In this document: positions 6,493 to 12,193 of the stretch, one piece after another | Layout of the letters: every line of letters begins with the position of its first letter | How positions within the stretch are numbered: the stretch's first letter is position 1 | Assembly (NCBI GenBank): GCA_008668455.1 | Contig: RQCD01000030.1 | Location: 1-12,193, forward strand | Direction: 5' to 3' | Source of the DNA: Clostridia bacterium | Lineage (GTDB): Bacteria > Bacillota > Clostridia > UBA1381 | DNA length: 12,193 nt | Made by a program: the position numbers and the translations under genes | The notes under the pieces: generated by a model | The model's database searches: none | Told to the model about the DNA's origin: nothing | What the model saw: the letters and a program-made list of their open reading frames with translations, nothing else

Positions 6493-7389
6493 TTAGTTCG
6501 ATTCCTTTGTTTCAGCGGTTAATTCCTTTAAGGATGCTGCTAAGCCGGCAAGCCCCTGAATCTGTGAGGGAATAATAATTTTGGTTGACCTTCCGTCTGC
6601 AACCTTTTCCAGGCTTTCCAGCGCCTTAATCGTGAGATATGCTTCGGACGGTTTGGCGTCGTTGATTCTGCGGATACCCTCTGCAATTGCAGTTTGCAGC
6701 TGCAGAATTGCTTCTGCCTCACCCTCTGCCTCTTTGATTGCCGCCTGCTTTTTCGCTTCAGCTTTCAAAATAGCAGATTCCTTTTCACCCTCTGCAATCA
6801 GGATGGCGGATTTTTTGCTTCCCTCTGCAATCAGGATAGACTCGCGGCGTTCGCGCTCTGCCTTCATCTGCTTTTCCATTGCGTCTTGAATTTCACGCGG
6901 GGGAAGAATATTCTTCAATTCTACACGGTTAATTTTAATCCCCCATGGGTCGGTTGCTTCATCCAGAATGGTACGCATTTTGGTGTTAACCGTATCACGC
7001 GAGGTGAGGGTTTCGTCAAGCTCCAAATCTCCGATAATGTTTCTAAGGGTAGTTGCGGTCAGATTTTCGATTGCCATCATCGGACGCTCCACACCGTAGG
7101 TATAGCTTTTCGGATCGGTGATCTGATAATATACCACAGTGTCAATCTGCATTGTTACGTTGTCCTCGGTAATTACCGGCTGGGGCGGAAAATCCACAAC
7201 CTGCTCCTTTAGGTTCACTCTGCGTGCAATCCTGTCGATAAACGGTACTTTAAAATGCAGTCCGACACCCCAGGTGTCATGATAGCCTCCGAATCGTTCC
7301 ACAATATAGGCATTTGCCTGCGGTACGATTTTAATGTTTGCAATTAAAACAATTAAAACTAAAACAATTAAAATTAATAAATAGGGCAT
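6493..7389 (-). CDS. SPFH/band-7 (stomatin-like) membrane protein
   Basis: The 298-residue protein begins with a single hydrophobic segment (residues about 2-18), followed by a band-7/SPFH domain (about 20-180; 'ANAYIVERFGGYHDTWGVGLHFKVPF', split here as ANAYIVERFGG and GVGLHFKVPF). After that comes a helical region of 11-residue repeats (185-228), then a short tail ending 'LAGLAASLKEL'. SPFH proteins form large oligomeric scaffolds at the membrane, often tied to membrane microdomains or membrane proteases. Their direct function is usually not enzymatic. A GAAAGGAGA site (7395-7403, minus strand) lies just upstream of the ATG and directly after the nfeD-like stop. The neighbour is the usual partner of this family. 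The protein is closest in layout to stomatin/QmcA types, and no protease domain is present. Confidence 0.93.
   Translation of the reverse strand: MPYLLILIVLVLIVLIANIKIVPQANAYIVERFGGYHDTWGVGLHFKVPFIDRIARRVNLKEQVVDFPPQPVITEDNVTMQIDTVVYYQITDPKSYTYGVERPMMAIENLTATTLRNIIGDLELDETLTSRDTVNTKMRTILDEATDPWGIKINRVELKNILPPREIQDAMEKQMKAERERRESILIAEGSKKSAILIAEGEKESAILKAEAKKQAAIKEAEGEAEAILQLQTAIAEGIRRINDAKPSEAYLTIKALESLEKVADGRSTKIIIPSQIQGLAGLAASLKELTAETKESN
6705..6837 (-). repeat. four 11-residue (hendecad) repeats in the SPFH protein
   Basis: Residues 185-195, 196-206, 207-217 and 218-228 read ILIAEGSKKSA, ILIAEGEKESA, ILKAEAKKQAA and IKEAEGEAEAI. At DNA level the first two copies share an identical 17-nt stretch (plus-strand CCCTCTGCAATCAGGAT at 6788-6804 and 6821-6837), exactly 33 nt apart. 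An 11-residue period fits a long right-handed or straight coiled coil, as expected in the oligomerising region of stomatin/flotillin-like proteins. Confidence 0.85.
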
Positions 7390-7403
7390 ATAAATCTCCT
7401 TTC

Positions 7404-7847
7404 TTATGCAATCACTTGTGTATTCGGTTCTTTTTCAACAATCAGCTTTACCCCGTCAATCCGCTTTATGACGGCGCATTCTCCCGCCTCTAAGGGAGTG
7501 CCGTCCTCCGAGCGGACGCTCCATGTGATTCCGTTGATTTTTGCTTCTCCGGTTTCCTCAAGATTATCCACACGCTGCGTAATAATGATTTTTTTTCCGA
7601 TCTGCGAGTCTGCATTGGTGGCAATAAAACTGGCTTTGGTGAATTTTTTCACAATCGGTCTTGTGGCAACCAGTAAAATGGTGGAAGCTGCAACAAAGAC
7701 AGAAAACTGCACCACCATGTTCTGACCAAGCATGGACGTGATCAATGCTGCAACTGATCCGCCCACAAACCAAATTGAAACCAGCTGGGCTGTCATCGCC
7801 TCAGCAACCCCAAAGAGAACCGCAATAAAGATCCAGGTAATTTCCAT
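7404..7847 (-). CDS. NfeD-like membrane protein, short form
   Basis: The 147-residue protein has three predicted membrane segments (about 4-22, 25-40 and 46-63). A small soluble domain follows (about 75-140: 'SQIGKKIIITQRV', then 'GEAKINGITWSVRSEDG' and 'ECAVIKRIDGVKLIVE'), which has the features of the NfeD OB-fold. It lacks the ClpP-like protease domain of long NfeD proteins. NfeD and SPFH proteins are known to occur as paired genes and are thought to work together at the membrane. The start is placed at ATG 7845-7847 because GGAGGTG (7854-7860) precedes it by 6 nt. An upstream in-frame ATG at 7870 overlaps the -10 element and is excluded. The gene is the first of the operon nfeD-like, SPFH, mutY, with 14 nt before the SPFH start. 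Confidence 0.9.
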   Translation of the reverse strand: MEITWIFIAVLFGVAEAMTAQLVSIWFVGGSVAALITSMLGQNMVVQFSVFVAASTILLVATRPIVKKFTKASFIATNADSQIGKKIIITQRVDNLEETGEAKINGITWSVRSEDGTPLEAGECAVIKRIDGVKLIVEKEPNTQVIA

Positions 7848-7869
7848 CCCATTCACCTCCGTTATCTTC

Positions 7870-7898
7870 ATTCTAACAGCTTTTTTCGGAAATGTCAA
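7870..7898 (-). promoter_or_regulatory. sigma-A promoter of the nfeD-like/SPFH/mutY operon
   Basis: On the minus strand a perfect TTGACA (7893-7898) and TAGAAT (7870-7875) are spaced 17 bp apart. Transcription would start near 7863, only a few bases before the GGAGGTG ribosome binding site at 7854-7860, giving a leader of roughly 16 nt. Confidence 0.8.
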
Positions 7899-8010
7899 GA
7901 AAAAAGAAATTTAAGCATCGGATCAGATGTTTCAAAAGAAAAAAAGAAAAATGTGTCTGAATCGTAAATTTTAAAGTTTTTTTAAAAAAAAGGTGGTAAT
8001 TTTAAACAAA
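7899..8010. other. AT-rich divergent intergenic spacer
   Basis: This stretch between the two divergent promoters is rich in A and T runs (for example A7GAAA at about 7940 and T7A8 near 7977-7990). It could act as an upstream activating, curved segment for either promoter. No open frame, RNA gene or clear operator was recognised in it. Confidence 0.4.
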
Positions 8011-8022
8011 GTGTGTTATACT
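7994..8022 (+). promoter_or_regulatory. extended -10 promoter of secA
   Basis: TATACT (8017-8022) is preceded by TG one base upstream (8014-8015), which gives an extended -10 element. A weak -35 (TGGTAA, 7994-7999) lies 17 bp upstream. Transcription would start near 8027-8031, leaving a leader of about 137 nt before secA. The -10 runs into an inverted repeat, CTAAG-A-CTTAG (8021-8031). Confidence 0.65.
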
Positions 8023-8026
8023 AAGA

Positions 8027-8153
8027 CTTAGGTGTAGCTATCTGGAGGTCAGATAGTGTGTACTAAGAATATAACATCTGCTAAGCAGGTGTTTGTGCGT
8101 CTTATCCTGCCTGTCGGATAAGAATACGCGTATTTGATTTACAGGCAGAAAGG
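8027..8153 (+). ncRNA. structured secA leader RNA with three hairpins and a pseudoknot (candidate cis-regulatory element)
   Basis: Stem 1 is CTATCTG (8038-8044) with CAGATAG (8050-8056), possibly closed further out by CTTAG (8027-8031) with CTAAG (8063-8067). Stem 2 is a 9-bp hairpin, 8073-8081 with 8085-8093 (one G-U pair, triloop UAA). Stem 3 is CTTATCC (8101-8107) with GGATAAG (8116-8122), extended by GCGT (8097-8100) with ACGC (8126-8129) across a 3-nt bulge. Loop 3 bases UGCCUGU (8108-8114) are perfectly complementary to ACAGGCA (8141-8147), directly before an AAAGG (8149-8153) upstream of secA. No T-tract follows any hairpin, so transcription termination is not suggested. I do not recognise it as a known riboswitch. 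Stems are directly visible, whereas function is inferred. Confidence 0.5.
8056..8121 (+). CDS. possible 21-residue leader peptide upstream of secA
   Basis: GGAGGT (8044-8049) lies 6 nt before a GTG at 8056, which opens a frame of 21 codons ending at TAA 8119-8121. The peptide would begin MCTKNITSAKQ and end VRLILPVG. The Shine-Dalgarno sequence sits mostly in the loop of the first leader hairpin, and the frame runs through hairpins 2 and 3. Translation would therefore melt the structure that can pair with the region before secA, while stopping 45 nt short of the secA start. It is far too short to carry a signal sequence plus arrest motif like SecM. It resembles no leader peptide I know and may be chance within a structured RNA. 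Confidence 0.35.
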   Translation: MCTKNITSAKQVFVRLILPVG

Positions 8154-8166
8154 CTATGGATTTTGT

Positions 8167-10890
8167 ATGGGATTATTTGACAAACTGTTTGGATCTTATT
8201 CCGAACGGGAATTAAAGCGGATTACCCCGATTGCAAACGCAGTGGAGGCATTGTCTGCGGATATGGCAAAGCTGTCCGATGCGGAGCTGCGCGCAAAAAC
8301 AGATGAATTTAAACAGAGAATTGCCGCAGGTGAAACGCTGGACGATTTGCTGCCGGAAGCATATGCCGTTATGCGTGAGGCGAGCTGGAGAGTGCTGGGT
8401 ATGAAGCATTTTTATGTTCAGGTGATCGGTGGTATTATTCTTCATCAGGGCAGAATTGCAGAAATGAAAACCGGTGAGGGTAAAACCTTGGTTTCCACAC
8501 TCCCGGCGTATCTGAACGCATTGACCGGCAAGGGGGTACATATCGTTACTGTAAACGATTACCTTGCAAAGAGAGACAGTGAGTGGATGGGGAAGGTTTA
8601 TCGCTTCTTAGGTTTGAGCGTTGGTTTGATCATTCATGATATGAATAATGATGAGCGGCGCGAGGCATATGCTGCGGATATTACCTATGGCACAAATAAC
8701 GAGCTGGGCTTTGACTATCTGCGTGACAACATGGTCATCTACAAAGAGCAGATGGTGCAGAGAGGTCATAATTATGCTGTGGTTGACGAGGTGGACTCCA
8801 TTCTGATCGATGAAGCAAGAACACCTTTGATTATTTCAGGCGTCGGTGACAAGGCAACCGATCTTTACGAGCAGGCAGACCGATTTGTCCGTTCGCTCAC
8901 AAAAAAGGTTGTGACTGAACATGACGATAAGCAGCTGGATGAGGATGTGACCGAGGATTATATTGTGGACGAAAAGGCAAAGTCTGCTGCGCTGACCGAT
9001 CGCGGAATTGAAAAGGCAGAGCGTTTTTTTGGCATTGAGAATCTGTCAGATCCGGCAAATATGAAAATTCAGCATCATGTGAATCAGGCGCTGCATGCGC
9101 ACGGCGTGATGCACCGGGATAAGCAGTATGTGGTGGATAACGGCGAGGTTAAAATCGTAGATGAGTTTACCGGAAGAATCATGCCGGGACGCCGTTATTC
9201 CGACGGATTACATCAGGCAATCGAGGCAAAAGAGGGTGTAACCGTTGAAAAGGAGAGCAGAACGCTTGCAACCATCACCTTCCAGAATTTCTTCCGACTC
9301 TATAACAAGCTTTCCGGTATGACCGGTACGGCGCTGACAGAGGAGGCAGAATTCCAGGAAATTTACCATTTAGATGTGGTAGAAGTGCCAACGAACAGAC
9401 CGGTTCAGCGTATTGATGAGCATGACGCAGTTTATAAGACAGAGGCTGGGAAATTCCATGCAGTGATCCGCCAGATTAAGGAATGTCATGAAAAAGGGCA
9501 GCCGGTTCTGGTGGGTACGGTTAATATTGACAAATCTGAGATACTTTCGGCAATGTTAAAGCGTGAGGGAATTAAGCATGAGGTGCTGAATGCAAAATAT
9601 CATGCAAAGGAAGCAGAAATCGTTGCACAGGCAGGAAAACAGGGTGCAGTAACGATTGCAACCAATATGGCAGGCCGCGGCACAGATATTATTCTGGGCG
9701 GTAATGCGGATTATATGGCGCGCCATGAGCTGAAAAAGCGAGGCATGTCAGACGAGCTGATTGCAGAGGCAACCGGATATGCGGAAACCGATGATCAGGA
9801 GATTATTGACGCGAGACTGCAATATCAGGAGCTGAATGAGAAATTTAAGGCGGAATTAAAGCCGGAGCAGGAGGCTGTCCGGGCAGCAGGCGGCTTGTAT
9901 ATCATCGGAACGGAGCGGCATGAGTCCCGGCGGATTGACAATCAGCTGCGCGGTCGTGCCGGACGTCAGGGTGATCCGGGCGCTTCAAAGTTCTTCCTCT
10001 CCTTAGAGGATGATCTGATGCGTATTTTCGGATCGGACCGTGTGAAAAAAATGGTAGAAACCCTGGGCTTAGAGGAGGATCAGCCGATTGAGGCAAAGAT
10101 TCTTTCCAAGTCGATTGAGAATGCACAGAAGAATTTAGAGGGAAGAAACTTTGATACCAGAAAGCATGTGCTTCAGTATGATGAAGTAATGAATGAGCAG
10201 AGAAAGATCATTTATGCACAGCGTCAGGCAGTGCTGGACGGCGAGGATATCAGCTCCACTATCCATCTGATGATCGGATCGATTATCGATGCTGCACTGG
10301 ATGACTTTATCGGCATAACAGACATTCCGGAGGAGTGGAATCTCTCTGCACTTACAGAATTTGCAAACACCAATCTGAATGCAATGGGCGAATTTGTAAT
10401 TGCGCCGGACGAGCTGGAAACGATCACCAAGGAGGACATCAGGGAACGCCTGGTTGACGTTGCAGAGCGCCGTTATGAGGAGCAGGAGGAGACCTTTGGC
10501 GAGAACATGCGTGAGCTGGAGCGTGTGATTATGCTTCGTGTGGTTGATACGCTTTGGATGGATCATCTGGACGAGATGGAGCATGTGAAGCATGAAATCG
10601 GTTTGCGTGCTTACGGTCAGCACGATCCGGTGGTTGAATACAGAAATGTCGGCAGTGAGCTGTATGATGGCATGCTGCATGCAATTAAGCGTGATACTGT
10701 CCGCTATGTCCTGAGTGCGAAGCCGCGAATTGAGATTAAGCGTGAACAGGTTGCAAAGCCGGTGGATACCGGAAATGACGGTTCTCTGGGAAATCAGCCA
10801 AAGCGTGCGAAAAAAGAGCCGGGAAGAAATGATCCCTGTCCCTGCGGAAGCGGAAAAAAATACAAAAACTGCTGTGGCAGAAATTTATAA
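8167..10890 (+). CDS. secA: protein translocase ATPase SecA
   Basis: SecA is the ATP-driven motor that pushes unfolded preproteins through SecYEG at the cytoplasmic membrane. The 907 residues cover the whole family: N-terminal MGLFDKLFGSYSERELKRI, Walker A MKTGEGKT (100-107), Walker B DEVD with SILIDEARTPLI (207 onward), the preprotein-binding region, the second motor domain with 'GRGTDIILGGNAD' and 'LRGRAGRQGDPG', the helical scaffold and wing ('QYDEVMNEQRKIIYAQRQ'), and a C-terminal zinc motif CPCGSGKKYKNCC (C891, C893, C902, C903). ATG 8167 is chosen because SecA proteins start at this point. An in-frame TTG at 8134 has no ribosome binding site. The site for 8167 is itself weak: only GGA at 6 nt, or AAAGG at 13 nt. 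With the structured leader, this suggests translational control. prfB follows 67 nt downstream. Confidence 0.98.
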   Translation: MGLFDKLFGSYSERELKRITPIANAVEALSADMAKLSDAELRAKTDEFKQRIAAGETLDDLLPEAYAVMREASWRVLGMKHFYVQVIGGIILHQGRIAEMKTGEGKTLVSTLPAYLNALTGKGVHIVTVNDYLAKRDSEWMGKVYRFLGLSVGLIIHDMNNDERREAYAADITYGTNNELGFDYLRDNMVIYKEQMVQRGHNYAVVDEVDSILIDEARTPLIISGVGDKATDLYEQADRFVRSLTKKVVTEHDDKQLDEDVTEDYIVDEKAKSAALTDRGIEKAERFFGIENLSDPANMKIQHHVNQALHAHGVMHRDKQYVVDNGEVKIVDEFTGRIMPGRRYSDGLHQAIEAKEGVTVEKESRTLATITFQNFFRLYNKLSGMTGTALTEEAEFQEIYHLDVVEVPTNRPVQRIDEHDAVYKTEAGKFHAVIRQIKECHEKGQPVLVGTVNIDKSEILSAMLKREGIKHEVLNAKYHAKEAEIVAQAGKQGAVTIATNMAGRGTDIILGGNADYMARHELKKRGMSDELIAEATGYAETDDQEIIDARLQYQELNEKFKAELKPEQEAVRAAGGLYIIGTERHESRRIDNQLRGRAGRQGDPGASKFFLSLEDDLMRIFGSDRVKKMVETLGLEEDQPIEAKILSKSIENAQKNLEGRNFDTRKHVLQYDEVMNEQRKIIYAQRQAVLDGEDISSTIHLMIGSIIDAALDDFIGITDIPEEWNLSALTEFANTNLNAMGEFVIAPDELETITKEDIRERLVDVAERRYEEQEETFGENMRELERVIMLRVVDTLWMDHLDEMEHVKHEIGLRAYGQHDPVVEYRNVGSELYDGMLHAIKRDTVRYVLSAKPRIEIKREQVAKPVDTGNDGSLGNQPKRAKKEPGRNDPCPCGSGKKYKNCCGRNL

Positions 10891-10895
10891 AAAAT

Positions 10896-10926
10896 AGGCT
10901 GTCTTACACAGGACAGCCTGTCTTTT
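10896..10926 (+). terminator. hairpin between secA and prfB, possible partial terminator
   Basis: AGGCTGTC (10896-10903) pairs with GACAGCCT (10912-10919) around an 8-nt loop, five bases after the secA stop. The following GTCTTTTC is a poor T-tract. It may end some secA transcripts or protect their 3' end while letting part of the transcription continue into prfB. No clear separate promoter for prfB was seen in the short gap. Confidence 0.55.
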
Positions 10927-10957
10927 CGATCAAATAATTTTAAAGGATGTGAATAAT

Positions 10958-12074
10958 ATGTTAGAATACGAACAGGCAAGACTGCAATTGCAGGGTCTGG
11001 AAAAAAACATAGAAGATTTGAGGGATGCACTTTGACATTGCCGGAACGGTGTCAGAGATTGCAAAGCTAGAGGAAGAAAGCGCAGCGCCGGGATTCTGGG
11101 ACGATATGGAGAAGTCGCAGAAGGTGCTGCAAAGAACCAAACAGCTCAAGGATAAGGTAGAACGCTTTGAAAAGCTGAAAACTGCCTGGGAGGATGCGCT
11201 GGTTCTGATAGATTTAGCGGATGAAGAAAATGACGAGAGTATGCTGGATGAAATTCAGAAAGCGTCGGATGAGGTGAATGAGGAGTTGGAGAGGATGACG
11301 CTGGAAACGCTCCTGTCCGGTCCGTATGATAAGAATAATGCGATTATGACGTTCCATGCCGGCGCAGGCGGAACAGAAGCACAGGACTGGTGCGAAATGC
11401 TTCTCCGGATGTATCAGATGTATGCGCAGAAGAACGGATATAGCGTCACCACGCTGGATCTTCTGCCCGGAGATGATGCCGGGGTGAAAAGTGCAACCAT
11501 CATGATCAGCGGACTGAATGCCTATGGCTATCTGAAAGCAGAAAAAGGAGTTCACCGCCTGGTGCGGATTTCTCCGTTTGACGCGTCAGGCAGACGGCAT
11601 ACCTCTTTCGCATCCATTGAAGTCATGCCGGAAATTGATGATGATGTGGAAATCAATATCCGACCGGAGGATTTGAGAGTGGATACCTACCGCGCCAGCG
11701 GTGCAGGCGGTCAGCATATTAATAAAACTGATTCCGCAATCCGGATTACCCATATTCCAACTGGTGTTGTAGTGTCCTGTCAGACTCAGAGATCCCAGCA
11801 TCAGAATCGTGAATATGCGATGCGGATGTTAAAATCCAAGCTGGCAGAAATTGCAGAACAGCAGCAGAAAGAGAAAATTGAGGATATTAAGGGTGTACAA
11901 AAGGAAATCGCCTGGGGCAGCCAGATTCGCTCCTATGTGTTCCATCCGTATACCATGGTAAAGGATCACCGTACCAATTACGAAGTCGGAAATATCAGCG
12001 CGGTGATGGACGGAGATTTGAACGGATTCATTAATGCATACTTGCAGATGAAAGCAAAGGAAACAGCTGAATAA
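10958..12074 (+). CDS. prfB: peptide chain release factor 2 (RF2), expressed by +1 programmed frameshift
   Basis: RF2 recognises UGA and UAA stop codons and triggers release of the finished peptide. Translation starts at ATG 10958 (AAAGGATG at 10942-10949), runs 25 codons and meets TGA at 11033-11035. A +1 shift at CTT makes the ribosome read GAC (11034-11036) and continue to TAA 12072-12074, giving 371 residues. In that numbering the stop-codon recognition tripeptide SPF falls at 205-207 and the catalytic GGQ at 250-252, the same numbers as in E. coli RF2. This supports both the chosen start and the shift. The zero-frame peptide ends LRDAL and the shifted protein continues D-IAGTVSE. An ATG at 11025 in the second frame is internal and is not the true start. 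The in-frame TGA is autoregulatory and does not signal a pseudogene. The gene follows secA, a common order in Firmicutes. Confidence 0.97.
11021..11036 (+). promoter_or_regulatory. RF2 +1 frameshift site
   Basis: The sequence AGG-GAT-GCA-CTT-TGA-C holds the slippery CUU codon, the in-frame UGA and the following C, all as in classical prfB sites. The stimulating Shine-Dalgarno-like element is at the usual place, three codons before CTT's end, but is AGGG instead of the E. coli AGGGGG. When RF2 is scarce, UGA is read slowly and the shift is favoured, so the protein controls its own level. Confidence 0.95.
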
Positions 12075-12075
12075 T

Positions 12076-12111
12076 CAACAAAAAACGCGCCTGCAGGCGC
12101 GTTTTTTGTTG
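12076..12111 (+). terminator. strong Rho-independent terminator after prfB
   Basis: A 36-bp perfect palindrome, with 16-nt arms CAACAAAAAACGCGCC (12076-12091) and GGCGCGTTTTTTGTTG (12096-12111) around TGCA, starts one base after the prfB stop. The GC core followed by six T residues is typical. The symmetric A/T runs could make it work in both directions. Confidence 0.93.
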
Positions 12112-12139
12112 TTGACTTATAAAAATTATTTTTTACAAT
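12112..12139 (+). promoter_or_regulatory. probable promoter for a gene beyond the window
   Basis: TTGACT (12112-12117) and TACAAT (12134-12139) are 16 bp apart, each one base off consensus, immediately after the prfB terminator. Downstream, TTGTAA (12158-12163) and TTACAA (12178-12183) form an inverted repeat with a 14-nt gap, which could be an operator or chance in AT-rich DNA. No open frame is seen before the window ends. Confidence 0.5.
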
Positions 12140-12193
12140 TTTTCGGGTTTGTTCATTTTGTAACGTCAATACACTTTTTACAACGAAAGCTGT

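Noticed and set aside
6788..6837. 17-nt direct repeat 33 nt apart as a mobile element or recombination site
   Set aside because: It falls inside the SPFH gene and encodes adjacent 11-residue coiled-coil repeats, which explains the period fully.
7848..7898. Longer N-terminus for the NfeD-like protein starting upstream of 7847
   Set aside because: The region holds the -10 and -35 elements and the GGAGGTG site for ATG 7847. The extra residues look unlike a membrane protein start.
8123..8134. Perfect 12-bp palindrome AATACGCGTATT as a separate operator
   Set aside because: Half of it (ACGC, 8126-8129) is already used to extend leader hairpin 3, and it lies about 100 nt inside the transcript. 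A DNA operator role is possible but not supported.
8134..8166. TTG at 8134 as the secA start
   Set aside because: No ribosome binding site precedes it, and SecA proteins of this group begin at MGLFDK.
8156..8215. A 19-codon frame starting at ATG 8156 that overlaps the secA start
   Set aside because: The AAAGG is only 2 nt from this ATG, too close to act, and the frame is short. It is most likely chance.
11033..11035. In-frame TGA near the start of prfB, which could be read as a broken gene
   Set aside because: The CTT-TGA-C context and the exact match of SPF and GGQ numbering after a +1 shift show the normal programmed frameshift of RF2.

Overview
The window looks like a chromosomal segment from a low-to-moderate GC anaerobic Firmicute, most likely class Clostridia. 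The reasons are strong AAGGAGG/GGAGG ribosome binding sites, sigma-A type promoters, the secA-prfB gene order, a clostridial-looking MutY cysteine cluster, and a frameshifted RF2 gene. No tRNA, rRNA, CRISPR array, insertion sequence or phage gene was found. The genus cannot be told from the sequence alone.

Layout. Bases 1-263 hold the 3' end of a plus-strand gene, probably a secreted or cell-surface protein, closed by a strong terminator. Bases 365-5421 hold a tight four-gene plus-strand operon: a PfkB-family sugar kinase fused to an XRE-type DNA-binding domain, a D-lyxose/D-mannose isomerase (cupin), a class II ketose-bisphosphate aldolase, and a GH2 beta-mannosidase-like glycosidase. Together they read as a short route from a glycoside, through an aldose and a ketose, to a ketose phosphate and triose-level products. 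The kinase probably carries its own regulator. The exact sugar is not settled. A bidirectional terminator at 5426-5462 separates this operon from a minus-strand operon (7898 down to 5452): nfeD-like membrane protein, SPFH/band-7 protein, mutY. That operon starts from a near-consensus promoter at 7870-7898.

The divergent gap at 7848-8166 also carries the plus-strand promoter and a long structured leader for secA (8167-10890). After secA come a weak hairpin and prfB (10958-12074), which needs the classical +1 programmed frameshift at CUU-UGA-C. A strong terminator follows prfB, then a promoter for a gene beyond the window.

The most interesting item is the secA leader. It contains three consecutive hairpins. 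The loop of the third can pair perfectly with a segment just upstream of the secA start, forming a pseudoknot. The leader also holds a 21-codon open frame with a good ribosome binding site. This suggests a cis-acting RNA or leader-peptide control of the Sec motor, but that is an inference from one sequence.
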